Notes under the pieces: generated by a model
Databases searched by the model: none
Told to the model about the DNA's origin: nothing
The model's input: the letters and a program-made list of their open reading frames with translations, nothing else
Shown: positions 23,279-34,147 of the stretch, in pieces
Position numbering within the stretch: the stretch's first letter is position 1
Layout of the letters: each line of letters begins with the position of its first letter
From: Linum tenue
Lineage: Eukaryota > Streptophyta > Magnoliopsida > Malpighiales > Linaceae
Direction: 5' to 3'
Length of the DNA stretch: 64,000 bases
NCBI GenBank assembly: GCA_946122785.1
Contig: CAMGYJ010000006.1
Location: 1,488,001 to 1,552,000, forward strand
Translations under genes and position numbers: made by a program

Positions 23279-25070
23279 GGGAAAAATTAAAAACGACCAT
23301 TGTTTAAAAAAAAATACAAAAACACCACCCATTCCCAAGAATTTCCAAATCTACCACTGTTTATTAAAAACCGCTCCACTCAGGGGCGGTAAAATAGAAA
23401 CCGCCCATCCAGGCGGCGGTTTACCATGGAACCACCTGGTCGACAAGCGGTTTGTCTATTGTAGAAAAAACACTCTTCGAATGAGCGGTTTTCAAGGCTA
23501 CCCTAGCACAAACCGCTTCCTCAGGGAGCGGTTAAATGTCGGCATGGTAAAACGCTCCATAGGGAAGCGGTTTACCATGTCGACACATAAAACGCACCCC
23601 CATCAGCGGTTTGTGCCTCGTCACTCGACATCCACATGTCGGCATGTAGGAGGTTGCAGGGGTGGGGGCTGCATGCCAGACTAAAACCACTCCCCCTGCG
23701 GTTTGAAGTGTAAAATTTGCCTATAAAAGGCAGGTCCAGAAAGCTCAAAATCTTCACTCCACTTCTTCTTCTTCTTCAAATTTCAGTTGTGCACCTTTAA
23801 ATTATTTAGTTTTTGCGATTAACGTTAATTCGTAAGTTTTTTTTGTATTACTTTTCATTGTCATTTGTGATTTTTATGTTAGTAACTTAATTAGAGTTTT
23901 ATTGCAGATGACATTCCAAAGGTTCACCCTTGGGTTGCGGTGGAATGGTTAAAAGGAAGAGACCGAAAAGGGTATAAGTTATGTGGGTGGCAATTTTTAT
24001 AAAATGAAAGTCCGTACGAGACCGATGCTTGAAGAGCTCCATCAAATGTGCACTGAGGTTACCTGCATGGATGTCACTAGAAGAGTTGATCGCATTGATT
24101 TAAATTATTGAAAATATTCAATACGATTAACAATTAAGTAATTTACTGTACAAACAAATAAATTACGTTAACAAAATAAAAATTACAAGTGATGATAAAT
24201 AATATGTACCTTGTGGTCGTTCCAAACGTCTCTTGAACTATGATTGTATGGATCGTATAAAATAGTCGGATCAATCGGTCCTTGAACAACATAATATCGT
24301 TGATTGTATATCTCAACATCCGGCCCAACCTACTATAGCATAACAAAAACATAAATCAATTAGTATATAAATTAAATAAACCATTATAACAACAACAAAA
24401 ATTGGGTAAAATGATTACGTACCGGTTGATAATCATCATAGTAAATACCCTCTTCTTGGATAAAATCGGCCATTTTTTCAGGATCCGGACAGAGATTCGA
24501 CGGTTTTTAGTGAAAACCAAAGAAAAGTTTTTGGAAGACAGATCAGACTTAGCCGCAACCAATAAAACAACTACTTCCAAGGTTTTTGGGTGGGGAGGGG
24601 GATGGATAGAGTGAGAAACTTAGAGAGAGAGAGAGAGGAGATTGGGGTTTTGGTGTGCAGAAAATGAGAGGAAGGGGTGGGTTTACATAGGGAAGGAACC
24701 GCGTGCTGGAGGGGCGGTTTGGTCTTTTTACCCCATCAAAAATCGCACCTCCAGCACACGGTTTACGCTTCCCAACGCGCAAACCGTGCTTTAGGGCAAC
24801 GGTTTCCCGTGGGTGACGCGGATCGCTTCGCTGGCAGGCGGTTAGGCCATCAGATAGCCTTCCCATCGTGCGGTTGCATGAACCGCCACGTGGAGACGCG
24901 TTTTGTTAGCTACCCAATGGCAAACCGCCCCTTGCCCGCGCGGTTTAAATGAGAACCGTACCTTCGAGGTGCGGTTTATAGTGGATGGTGGTAGATTTGG
25001 AAATTCTTGGAAATAGGTGGTATTTTTGTAATTTTTTTTTAAAACAACGGTAGTTTTGGAGTATTTCCTC
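23279..25070. mobile_element. MULE-like element with long inverted ends carrying MAIN-like gene fragments
   Basis: The outer ~80 bp are inverted repeats: the left end runs GGGGAAAAATTAAAAACGACC to ...AAGAATTTCCAAATCTACCAC, and the right end matches it on the other strand. CTTTATAG (23271-23278) and TTTTATAG (25071-25078) flank it, an imperfect 8-bp target duplication. Inside each arm lies a cluster of AAACCGC...GCGGTTT dyads (about 23370-23620 and 24700-24980). A TATA-like CCTATAAAAGG lies at about 23719 on the plus strand. On the minus strand two intact exons encode the start of a MAIN-like protein. It encodes no transposase, so it is non-autonomous. Confidence 0.7.
24210..24473 (-). pseudogene. 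First two exons of a MAIN-like (plant mobile domain) gene, truncated
   Basis: Exon 24473-24423 encodes MADFIQEEGIYYDDYQP and ends at a GTACGT donor. Exon 24329-24210 follows an in-phase TAG acceptor and contains VQGPIDPTILYDPYNHSS and RDVWNDHK before a GTACAT donor. The GPID..IL....HRS..VW pattern is the usual start of plant mobile domain proteins (MAIN/MAIL family), which are often carried by MULEs. No further exons of the domain follow, so this is a captured or internally deleted copy. The assignment rests on one short motif. Confidence 0.45.
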
Positions 25071-25275
25071 TTTTATAGCGGGCTTGTCAAAATATGAATG
25101 GGATTCGACTTTCGAGTACTAAGACATTTTCAAGTGGTAGGCAGTTGGCCCAGCCCAACAAACTAGATCAACCATCGCGCGGTTGAAGGGTGCGATTGTG
25201 AAGGCAGCTATTGCCAAGTGGAATCGGGGGAGAAACAAAATCTTTATTCGCCGGCAGTTCTCGCCGTCCACTTCC

Positions 25276-25574
25276 TGTAACGATTAGGAGTGAATGGTAA
25301 AATGTATAAGTTTGGGGACTGCTTTGTAATTGAGCAAGTCATATAAATAGGTAAGCTGTGTACTGAACTGGTTATCGAATAAGAATTTACCAGAACTGTT
25401 TCCCTACTTCTTCCCTTCCTCTGCTTCTGATCTTCCTCTTCTGCTTCTCTTCTCCTACTCTATTCTTTCTTAATCATTCCCCTTTCTCTTCTAATCCTGC
25501 AATTCCTCTCTCCGTTCAAGCAATCCTACACATCAATCGCCGGAATCGATCCTTCATCCGACCTGAGTGTTACA
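25276..25574 (+). repeat. 5' LTR of the gag-only element
   Basis: 299 bp, TG...CA ends, directly repeated at 28147-28427. It contains a CT-rich 3' half and ATATAAATAGG near 25342, a plausible TATA box. Confidence 0.95.
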
Positions 25575-25892
25575 ACGTGGTATCAGAGCCATTCTCCGGC
25601 ACCGTCGGCGACGACGCTCTCTTCTTCCATCGCGCCAATGCAAGCCAATTTCGAAAAGATGCCCAGCTCGCGCTTGGAAATCATGGCGATGCTACCCGAA
25701 GTGGAAATTTGGCTGGACTCTGCTGCGTTTCTGTCTCCCTCGCCCACGAGCATGGTGACGGGAAATCTTGCCTAGTCAACATTGGCTGGATTGAGGCGGC
25801 CATGGTCCTCTAGGTTGGTTGACGGCTTAGAAGGTCAGTTGGGGAATCGGGATGATGGCCGGGAATCAGCTGTACGTGGAGCAGGTCAGCCG

Positions 25893-26184
25893 TGTCATGA
25901 ACCAGTTGCTCCCAATAACTCGAATTGTTGGGAGAGGTTCAATCGTGGATCATATACCACAACACTAACACGCCCCCTCAAACGAAAGCCACTCACAAGG
26001 GTCTGAAGTTTGCACAGGTTTGAAGACAAGAATACCATGTGCTTAACAAATGGGGTCACCGGGAACCGAACACAAGACCTCTCGGTCACAGAAGGCTTTG
26101 ATACCATGTCAAGAACCAGTTGATCCCAATAACTCGAGTTGTTGGGAGAGGTTCAATCGTGGATCATATACCACAACACTAACA
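25893..26184 (-). mobile_element. TRIM element (292 bp, 78-bp LTRs) nested in the gag-only element
   Basis: The two 78-bp direct repeats 25893-25970 and 26107-26184 differ at only a few positions and have TG...CA ends. AGCCG flanks the unit on both sides (25888-25892 and 26185-26189). Read on the minus strand, TGGTATCAAAGCC directly follows the first LTR (26106-26094), a PBS for initiator tRNA-Met, and TTTGAGGGGGCG (25982-25971) directly precedes the second, as a polypurine tract should. All parts of a miniature LTR retrotransposon are present in under 300 bp with no coding capacity. Removing it and one AGCCG restores the host element's gag reading frame. Confidence 0.93.
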
Positions 26185-26189
26185 AGCCG

Positions 26190-27905
26190 GAGGGTTATTT
26201 CTCAGTCTGCCATGGAGAATTTCCAGCTGGTGGTGACGCATTGAAGATCCCAGAAAGCCTTCCTCCACCTGTTCGACAAAATGTCGCACCGAAATTCGTC
26301 TCAGGTATTCCTTTCTTCTCGGGTAATAATCCACGAGAATGGGTTAGTAAGTGTGAAAGGGTGTTCGAGAAGTATAGCCCTCCGAATGCACATCGAGTTT
26401 TACTGGCGGCAAGGTACTTTGAACACGGGCCAGAAACCTGGTTTGTGGGGTGGAGATATGGCCGTAAGGAGCTGGTTTGGGGTGAGTTTGTAGCCGCCCT
26501 ATGTAAACTTTTTGCTGATGGATCATTTAGTGGAACACTGGCTGAATTCAACAAGTTGAGGCAAAGAGGTTCATTGTTGGAATACCAAGAAAAGTTTGAA
26601 GAACTACGATCTCGGCTGGTTAGATATACTTGTATCCTAGATGAAGAGTATTTCATTTCGAGGTTTATTAGCGGGCTAGAAGAAGTATTGAGGAGCGTGG
26701 TTCAAATGCTGCAGCCCCACACATTAGCTGAAGCTTATTAGCAAGCTCGGTCGGAGGAAGTTGCCATTGAGGCCAGCAGCAGGAAGAATCATTTGAGGAG
26801 TGTAGATGGAGATGTATTGACTTCTCCTGTTAGCACGAGAGAACAGGCTTTGAATACTCCTGATAAAGCAGCATCGGGTATGACAAGTGAAGATGTTTTT
26901 GGTGATTGTTTAGCTGTAACAAAAATGGGGAAAGACGATGAGTATGATGAGCATAAGGACACAACTCCGTACCTTGCAGTCTTGGACACAATGGGAATTG
27001 ACATAACAACTGAATCGTCTCCCAGTAGCATGGAATCAGAATCGAACCTGAAAAGGTCAAACTTGGCAAAAAATGAACTCAAGGCTGAAGGTGAGGTACT
27101 GATGGCAAAAGCTCATATATTAGCTACAGATGTGGTTCAGAAACCAGAGTTCAAGTTACTGAATATAAATGGCAGTTTCACTATGCAGTCAATCTCTCAT
27201 TTGGCTGCCAATGCTAAGGCTATTGCTGGGCAAACCATTGATTTCATTTTTTGTCCAAGTGATGTTGATTTTAGGACTCTGGATGTCGTGGTGAACTACT
27301 GCAACTCCATTAAGGGGTATGGTTTCGTGCCTGAATCAGTGGGTTGCAGGGAAAAACTAAAGCATGGCAGCTGGAATTATGAGTATCGGATTTATCCCAC
27401 TTATTATAGTGTTTGGGTAATTTCTGGTGGCAGGGGTAGTAGTCCTGATATCAAAGAACCATATAAAGATGATGCTCCAGGGGCCATGGAGCTGTTTGAT
27501 CCGGATTTTCAACATGGCTGGAAATTTAATTGCTATCATGAACCTATGTCGATTGTTGGTGCTGCATATGCATTGTGTGGAGTGCATTTTTGCTATGATA
27601 TTGTTGGTGTTCAAGGTCATGGCAGGGGTCCAACTCCCAACTTTAAGGAGCCTTATAAAGAGTGCTGGTTGGTTGTAGTTCTAACTGTTGTCGGGGTGGA
27701 ACTCTGTGGTACTGCACTTACGGGCACTTGGCGGTTCAAGGGCTGTAAGGGACTGGAGATGATTGTGGTGATGCTTAAGAGCTTGGTGGTGTGGTGTACT
27801 GCTGCACTTTTGTTAATTCTCCTGGGTTGCATAAGCTGCATTTGCTTGTGGTTTCCATTCTTGAGGAGTTCGACGGTAATGGTGCTTGTTGTAAGAGATG
27901 AATAA
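26190..27905 (+). pseudogene. Gag polyprotein of the gag-only element, one internal stop
   Basis: Gag is the structural protein of retrotransposon particles. The frame contains the retrotransposon gag core (FVSGIPFFSGNNPREWVSKC, TWFVGWRYGRKELVWGEF, LAEFNKLRQRGSLLEYQEKF). It meets a TAG at 26739-26741 and stays open in the same frame from 26742 to a stop at 27905. The TAG is followed by CAA and most simply derives from a CAG glutamine codon. The later part has no protein match that I recognise. It contains a repeated (D/N)(I/F)KEPYK motif and two hydrophobic stretches near the C-terminus (about 27665-27730 and 27780-27870). Gag also extends upstream of the TRIM. No zinc knuckle, protease or polymerase is seen. 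Confidence 0.7.
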
Positions 27906-28146
27906 CTACTATATTGGTAAAGCAGTGGTGTAGAGTCCATTCTGCTGGGTGCTCATTGTCACTTCTTTGAGCTATAAGATGGCGCAACTCCAGTCTACAG
28001 TCGATGTTTTCTTCTGCCACAGGTGGCAACCTGTCTTCTATAATAGTTTTTCAGCTCGGTTACTTGTTGTTCGCATTGCTTTGGTTTATGTTGTCTCCTT
28101 TTGTTCTCTAGCATTGAGGACAAGGCTGTTTTCAAGGGGTCGGGAT

Positions 28147-28427
28147 TGTAACGATTAGGAGTGAATGGTAAAATGTATAAGTTTGGGGACTGCTTTGTAA
28201 TTGAGCAAGTCATATAAATAGGTAAGCTGTGTACTGAACTGATTATCGAATAAAATTTACCATAACTGTTTCCCTACTTCTTCCCTTCCTCTTCTGCTTC
28301 TCTTCTCCTACTCTATTCTTTCTTAATCATTCCCCTTTCTCTTCTAATCCTGCAATTCCTCTCTCCGTTCAAGCAATCCTACACATCAATCGCCGGAATC
28401 GATCCTTCATCCGACCTGAGTGTTACA
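28147..28427 (+). repeat. 3' LTR of the gag-only element
   Basis: 281 bp, same ends as the 5' LTR, followed by the CTTCC target duplication. It lies 164 bp before the PTAR1-like ATG. Confidence 0.95.
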
Positions 28428-28591
28428 CTTCCCCTTCGGCCGAGTTTCGACGGAGTCTTCTTTCTTCCCAACTTGGGTTTGGAATGATAGGGCTGACTTC
28501 ATTAGTTTCTTTCCATTTCCAATTTCTAATAAATCGACGCTGGAGTTCGTAATGATGACTGAAGCCTGAAGGTACTATTCAGAGCGAAACC

Positions 28592-31351
28592 ATGTCGGAA
28601 TTGTTGAATCAATTCGAATGCATTCTCGATTCCGATCCCCTCATGTAAGCACCGTCGTCAAATTCGATTCAGGAAGTTTCCCCTTCGTTCAATTTATTCG
28701 CTCAACCTTATGTTCAATTTTGTTTTCCGGCTGCTTTGGTGCTCCTTCGTGCTCAGCAACGAAGTAGGGTTCATTCACCCTTCGCAATTTGCGACATTAG
28801 AGAAAGATCCTGAAGCTGGTAGCTCACGATCGGAAGCCTCGGATGCGCTGGATGGTGGAGATGGGAGCTTCTGGATTCGAGATCACAAACTGGGCATTTC
28901 CTCGGAGGTTGTTCTCCTATTGTACAAGGCTGCCAGAGAACAATTCATGAATGCAATTGCAGAATACAGGAAACTCGGCGACCTATCTCTTCCTTCTGCT
29001 GAAGCTCTAGGAATTGTGGTTATGAAATGCAGCAAAGCACTTGTGTTGTTAAGCCCTGATTTCGGGACTGCTTGGAATTCCAGGTAAGCAATTTGAAATT
29101 TTCTATATTTATACGGGTCTGGTTGATTTGAATCGTAATGATCCGGAAATGGTAGATTCGCACCTGTGTTTTAAACCCTCTAATTGCAGCTTGTTTATGC
29201 CCAATGTGCCCCTCTGTTCTTGTTTTTATTTTATTTTTATGAATGACTGTTCTTTTTCGTTGAATGAATGACTGTTCTTGATGCAAATTGCAGAAAGTTA
29301 ATAGTATCGAAGAAGACACAAGCGTCAATGTTCACTGACGAGCTCCGCTTGTCTGCCCTTGTCCTTTCGTATTCACCCAAGAGCGAGCAAGCATGGAGCC
29401 ATAGGTAATATCTATGAAGTACTAGTTGATTCTCTTCCTGTGTTGTTGTTTATCTGCTGAACTGCATGAGTTGTTAACTTGTTCTATGCATTTTTCCTTC
29501 GGTTATTGGCAGGAGGTGGGTGATCAAGAATATGGCCAGAAATCGTACAACTTTGCAAGAGATTTTGAGGGAAGAATCTGACCTGGTGGAGAAGATAGCA
29601 GAGGTTTATATTAATTTCAAGAACTGCATAGTAGTGATTCGTGAAGGTTTAACAACTTATAATACTAAAGAAGCATACTATTTCCGTGACAATTGCATTA
29701 CAAAATTTTAAAAATTGGAAAAGAAAAGGGGAAAAAGAAAGCATCATCTCTAAAGTTTATTAATTTCATGTTTGATTGTTGGATCTTTCCAGACATGACT
29801 AGGTGTATGCATGTATTGCTAGACTTTCATTTTTCACTCCATACTAGTGGCTTTGAACACAGCTCTGGTTTACTAATTCTTGGGCGTGTGTGCTATTGAC
29901 TGCTACTCTAAACTTTTTCTGCCTTGCTATCTATGCAGAGATCAAAGATGAACTATCGTGCATGGAATCATCGCTGCTGGTTGGTTTCTTACATGGATAG
30001 AGAACAGGTTCGTTTCTTAGATTGGGCATGTTTTGTTACCTATAACGTCATGACAACTTGGCCCTCATGTATGACTAGTATGGAAGAATTTCAGCCCACT
30101 GTCTTGAATTGGGCAGTTTTTTTTTTAACTTTCTCCTGGTTTTTATACATTCTCATTCTAAGAAACTTTTGTGGGTATTTTGGTTCATACCTGCTGATGC
30201 ATTTCACAGTCATCTATGAGCTGCTTTATCTAGGTGTCCTGTCTGTCAGCTTAAGCAAAAATTGCTTCTCCAGGTGATTCAGGAACTGAAGAAATCCAAA
30301 ACGTGGGCTGGGTTACATGTTGCTGATAATTCTTGCTTTCATTATCGCATGGTGAGTACAATCCTTGAACATTTAAAAGAGAGTTCATGAGAGAAAGCTA
30401 TGTATAATTTTACGAGTATTCATTCCACGACATTCCTAGCATCTTGTCACAGTTTGAGTTATCACCTAATTGCAGCGGCTAATCATCAGAATTTTAGAGG
30501 ATTGCTGCCGTAAGCAAGAAGAGGGGTCGTGTGATTCTTGTGTTGAAGTTTATTTGATCTGGCAGGTATAATGTCTGAACTTTCATATTCACCGCCATCA
30601 TTTATTAATTCTTTTGTAATTAATCGAGATTGCACAATTTGTGAGTTAATAACTCTGATGCTGCTGTTTCTATCAGGAGGAGCTTGACTGGAATGAAGAA
30701 TTAATAAAGCGTTATTTAGGAAGGGAGGTATTTTTCTCAAGCCCATTTAAAATATGTGAATATAGGGGATCTTGACAAACATGAAAATCGATTACTGCGT
30801 TCTGCAAATTAAAGTAGTTGTGGAATTGTTTCTGATCACTTTGTTTCCATTGTAACCTGAACTCAACACAGAGTTTCCTCCAAAGCTAACGCCCACCCCA
30901 AATCCCTTTTTGTTCATAGGCTCTATGGCTCTACCGTCGCTTTCTCTCCTTATTATGGATAAGGCATTTCACAAGCGATGTCAACGACGTGTCTTCCCCA
31001 CAAAAAAGCCAATCTAGCATCCAAGTGAACGTCAGTGTGTTTTTGGATGAGGAGTTGCTCCTCGTCAATTCATGCTCGGAAGGATGTGATGATGAGTTTG
31101 AAGATTTTGAAGAACAAGCAATTTGTTCAGCATCTTACATGTTATGGTTGACAAAGGTAACAAAATGTCTAGTTATAGTAGTTAATTGTGTTGGTTTCGT
31201 CAGGTGAACTAATTGCCTTGTGGGAATCTCTTTTGTACAGCAAATCCCTGAAACCCAGAAGTTAGAACTGAGAGAGAAGATAGAGAATGAGCGTCTGGAC
31301 GCCATGTTGAAGTTGGTGTCCCTGAGAGGTCCTCCATTTGGGGCTATCTAA
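28592..31351 (+). CDS. PTAR1-like protein (prenyltransferase alpha-subunit repeat protein), 10 exons
   Basis: Exons: 28592-28644, 28757-29083, 29294-29404, 29513-29603, 29939-30007, 30274-30351, 30476-30565, 30677-30727, 30920-31156, 31241-31351. All are GT-AG and in phase; 1218 nt, 405 aa. Repeats of the protein prenyltransferase alpha type are visible: SEQAWSHRRWVIKNM, NYRAWNHRCWLVSYM, NSCFHYRMRLIIRIL and ALWLYRRFLSLL. The overall order and length fit the PTAR1 family, a relative of farnesyl/geranylgeranyl transferase alpha subunits; its human member takes part in Rab prenylation by the FNTA-like GGTase3 complex. No function is proven for plant members. FTA or RGTA proper is less likely because the spacing and N-terminus differ. 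An LTR element occupies the proximal promoter. Confidence 0.88.
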
Positions 31352-32165
31352 GATTAGTAAGTATATTTGGCTGCCATGGACGCTGGAAGTGGATGGTATT
31401 AATGAGAGTTGTTATTTGCCATTTCCCGCCCACAGTTACGCAAAAAATGACCAGTATACCCCTAATAAATTTCTAAAACCTAAATTTCTAACCCTCCACT
31501 CCACTCTCCCTCCCGTATTCCTAGACCTGGCAAATTACAACCCGATCCGTTGACCCGAAATGGTTGCGTTTTCGATGACCCCGTGTGACCGTATGAAAAT
31601 AGCCTGAGTGGATGCCTCCTGTAATATAGCTAGATTTGAAGTAACTACTCGTAGGCACATTCCTTGTGTAATCCAATCTCTAGCTCAAGGAAGCCATCAT
31701 ACTCTGATTGTGTGATCATATCTTGTTGGACGTATTCCTCATACAGTCATTTGCTCTACTGGCAGACTGCCAGACTCTGCAGATGTGCTTCTCTTATCTC
31801 TTTTGAACTGATATGAAGAAGTTTCTGCCGTAATTTAGGCTTTCATAGGTGTGCTTCAACAGATGAACTGCAGCTACTTTTCCATGCATTTAGATCAGTT
31901 ACAAACAAAAGGAACTGGTAGTCCGGGTGTTGGACAAGATGGACATCAACAGCTTCTGATATTTCTGTTTCTTTGCTAGTCTTTTGAGTCTGGAGTGACT
32001 GAAAGGAATGTATTATGGCTATCACTTGTATAGCAACTTCCCCAAAAGTGAAAGTTTGAGTAACTTATCTGTTTATTGCAATAACTTGCACTTCGTTATA
32101 TATAGAACATAAGAGTTACACAGCTTTAGAAAAAGGCTTGACAATGTATTTCATATTTGCTGAGT
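31352..32165. other. 3' flank of the PTAR1-like gene
   Basis: It presumably contains the 3' UTR. No further gene or structured repeat is seen before the Pack-MULE target duplication. Confidence 0.4.
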
Positions 32166-32175
32166 TAAAAAATAT

Positions 32176-33969
32176 GGGGTAATTGCATGGTTGATCACTG
32201 AAATTACAAAAAACGTTTAAGTTTGGTCATTCGAAATATTTAAATCCATTAGTGGTACTTCAGTTTATTCAAACCGTTCACGTTTGGTCACTCTCCGTCC
32301 AACTCCGTTAACTTTGACTGATGTGGCAGTCAACTCTCAAAGTTGACCATTAAGTTAGTAACTGGCAACTAAAAAATTATTAAAAATAAAAAAAAATTCT
32401 ATATTTTCCACCTCATTATTACATTCATTAAAAAATAAAAAAATAAAAAACCTAATACCCTACCCACCCAACCTCCACCGCCGCTTCGATCCTTTCCACA
32501 TGGGAACCTGCTTCCTCTGTTTCTTCCTCCCCTGAAGCCAGAAACAGAGACGACGACGAGTAAGAAGGGGACAGGGACGACTTCCCCGCCGGGAACCATT
32601 TCCTTCCCGCCACCGCGGCGTATACGGGATCCCTCTCCGCCCTCTCAAGCGCTGATTTGACCTTGTCCAGAGTGCAGACACTTTGGTAGTTGGCTGCTAC
32701 CGCGGCGGTCAGTTTCAGCTCCAGGCTGCTCTCGTCGAAGAGGTTGAGCGTGATTCTCGACGGCGACGGCGGGAAGTTCAAATCCTGGAGCTTGGGGAAC
32801 GTTTGGCTGAACTTGTGCCTGTGGTGGTCGGAGGAGGACGACGGCGAAGCTGATGATGCGTTGCTTCTGTGCAAGTACAGCTTCCCTGTCTGCACCAGAT
32901 GAAAAAAACAGAGTATCTCCACAAATTAATTCATAAATATCTTCGAATGATACCCACTTGATTTCCCCCAAAAAATCTTCCAACCCCGCCATTAATGACT
33001 CCTACCCGACTTATTCTTCTCAAAGAAACCAAAATCCAAAGATTATAATCTCAATTCTCAATTACCGTACCATTCAATGATACAATAATAATATCAATTA
33101 AATTGACAAAAAAAAAGTAGTTTATCTTTGGAGAAGGAGTTCTTGAGAAAACAGAGGCATGGGTATTCATTAGCCCAAAAAACAGAGCAATGAAAACAGA
33201 GCCTGAATTCTGACGTTACATTCGGAATTGGGACCGAATTCTGCTTGGTCTCGAAGGACGAGTGAAGCTGAAAATGGAAAAGGAAGGAAATTTCATCTTT
33301 GGGGTTTTAGTACCTTTAAAACGAGGCGCTTTTCCCAGCCAGCGGGGACTTGGACGTCGAGGTCCAATTCCTTAAACTCATTGCCGTCCGACCCACCGAC
33401 GGCGGAGCTAGTACTGCCGCCGCCGCCGCCGAGCAAATCCCTTGTAATCAGAGAGGGTTCGCCGGCGCCGACAGCGCGGTGTCGGAGTTTTTTTCCTCCT
33501 GAGAGAGGAATTGCGTCGCCGTGGGGTCTGCCGTCGGGCGGCGGAGCAGGGCGAGGACAGAGGAGACTTCCGTGTTCAGCATACAGGAGATCCCCAGCTC
33601 AATCCTCTTCTTCTTGCTCTTCCTGTTCGCCATGTAAAAAGGATTGAAGCGGCGGTGGAGGTTGGGTGGGTAGGGTATTAGTTTTTTTTAGTTTTTTTTT
33701 ATTTTTTAATGTATGTAATAATGGGGTGGAAAATATGAATTTTTATTTTTTATTTTTAATGATTTTTTAGTTGCCACGTCACTAACTAAGTTAACGGTCA
33801 ACTTTGAGAGTTGACTGCCACATCAGTCAAAGTTAACGGAGTTGGACGGAGAGTGACCAAACATGAACGGTTTGAGTAATCTGAAGTACCACCAATGGAT
33901 TTAAATATTTCGAGTGACCAAACTCGAACGTTTTTTGTAATTTCAGTGACCAACCATGCAATTAACCCC
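32176..33969. mobile_element. Pack-MULE: Mutator-like element with captured host-gene fragments
   Basis: About 290 bp at each end are inverted repeats (32176-32465 and 33660-33969). They start GGGGTAATTGCATGGTTG and run through GACTGATGTGGCAGTCAACT to the GGGTGGGTAGGGTATTA junctions. The 10-bp sequence TAAAAAATAT flanks both sides (32166-32175 and 33970-33979), as expected of Mutator-like transposition. The interior (about 32466-33655) is GC-rich and carries minus-strand exon and intron pieces of at least two unrelated host genes, but no transposase. Retained GT-AG introns indicate capture at DNA level. It sits between the PTAR1-like and PRHA-like genes. Confidence 0.93.
32452..33633 (-). pseudogene. 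Captured chimeric gene inside the Pack-MULE (GNOM-like start + WW-like fragment)
   Basis: Reading the minus strand, an ATG at 33633 opens 61 codons (33633-33448) including RIELGISCMLNTEVSSVLAL, which resembles the N-terminus of GNOM-type ARF-GEFs (GNL2-like). It ends after SAPANPL. A second open segment in another frame reads FKELDLDVQVPAGWEKRLVL up to a GTACT donor at 33314. A CAG acceptor then starts an exon at 32889 with TGKLYLHRSNASSA, RITLNLFDESSLELKL and YQSVCTLDKVKSALERAERD, running to a stop at 32452 inside the left terminal repeat. The second piece looks like a plant WW-domain-like protein. The two source genes are suggested from motif memory. Whether a transcript exists is unknown. 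Confidence 0.55.
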
Positions 33970-34147
33970 TAAAAAATATCTAAAAGACGGAATGCTAGGT
34001 AAATAAAATGTACAAGTGGTTAGTAGCCCATCTCAAACTGCTATACTCACTGATGATTTGCTAAACTTTGTCAATTTCTCAATTAAAACCTTCGATGCCT
34101 AGATGCATATAGAGAAAAAGGTGCTCTCTGAAAGGCTTAACTGAGGT

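Larger units (their letters stand above)
25276..28427 (+). mobile_element. Non-autonomous LTR retrotransposon with gag only (TR-GAG type)
   Basis: The 5' LTR 25276-25574 and the 3' LTR 28147-28427 both start TGTAACGATTAGG and end GAGTGTTACA. The 3' copy lacks a ~16-bp piece of the CT-rich part. CTTCC flanks both sides (25271-25275, 28428-28432). The PBS TGGTATCAGAGCC (25578-25590) follows the 5' LTR and fits initiator tRNA-Met. A purine tract (about 28133-28146) precedes the 3' LTR. The interior encodes Gag but no reverse transcriptase or integrase. A TRIM has inserted in the gag region. The element ends only about 160 bp upstream of the PTAR1-like start codon, so its 3' LTR lies in that gene's promoter. 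Confidence 0.95.

Noticed and set aside
26087..26106. SINE or tRNA-like sequence near TGGTATCAAAGCC
   Set aside because: The two flanking 78-bp direct repeats and the AGCCG duplication show it is the primer-binding site of a TRIM, not a SINE promoter.
33228..33647. 139-codon plus-strand frame
   Set aside because: GC-rich shadow of the captured gene fragment on the minus strand of the Pack-MULE.
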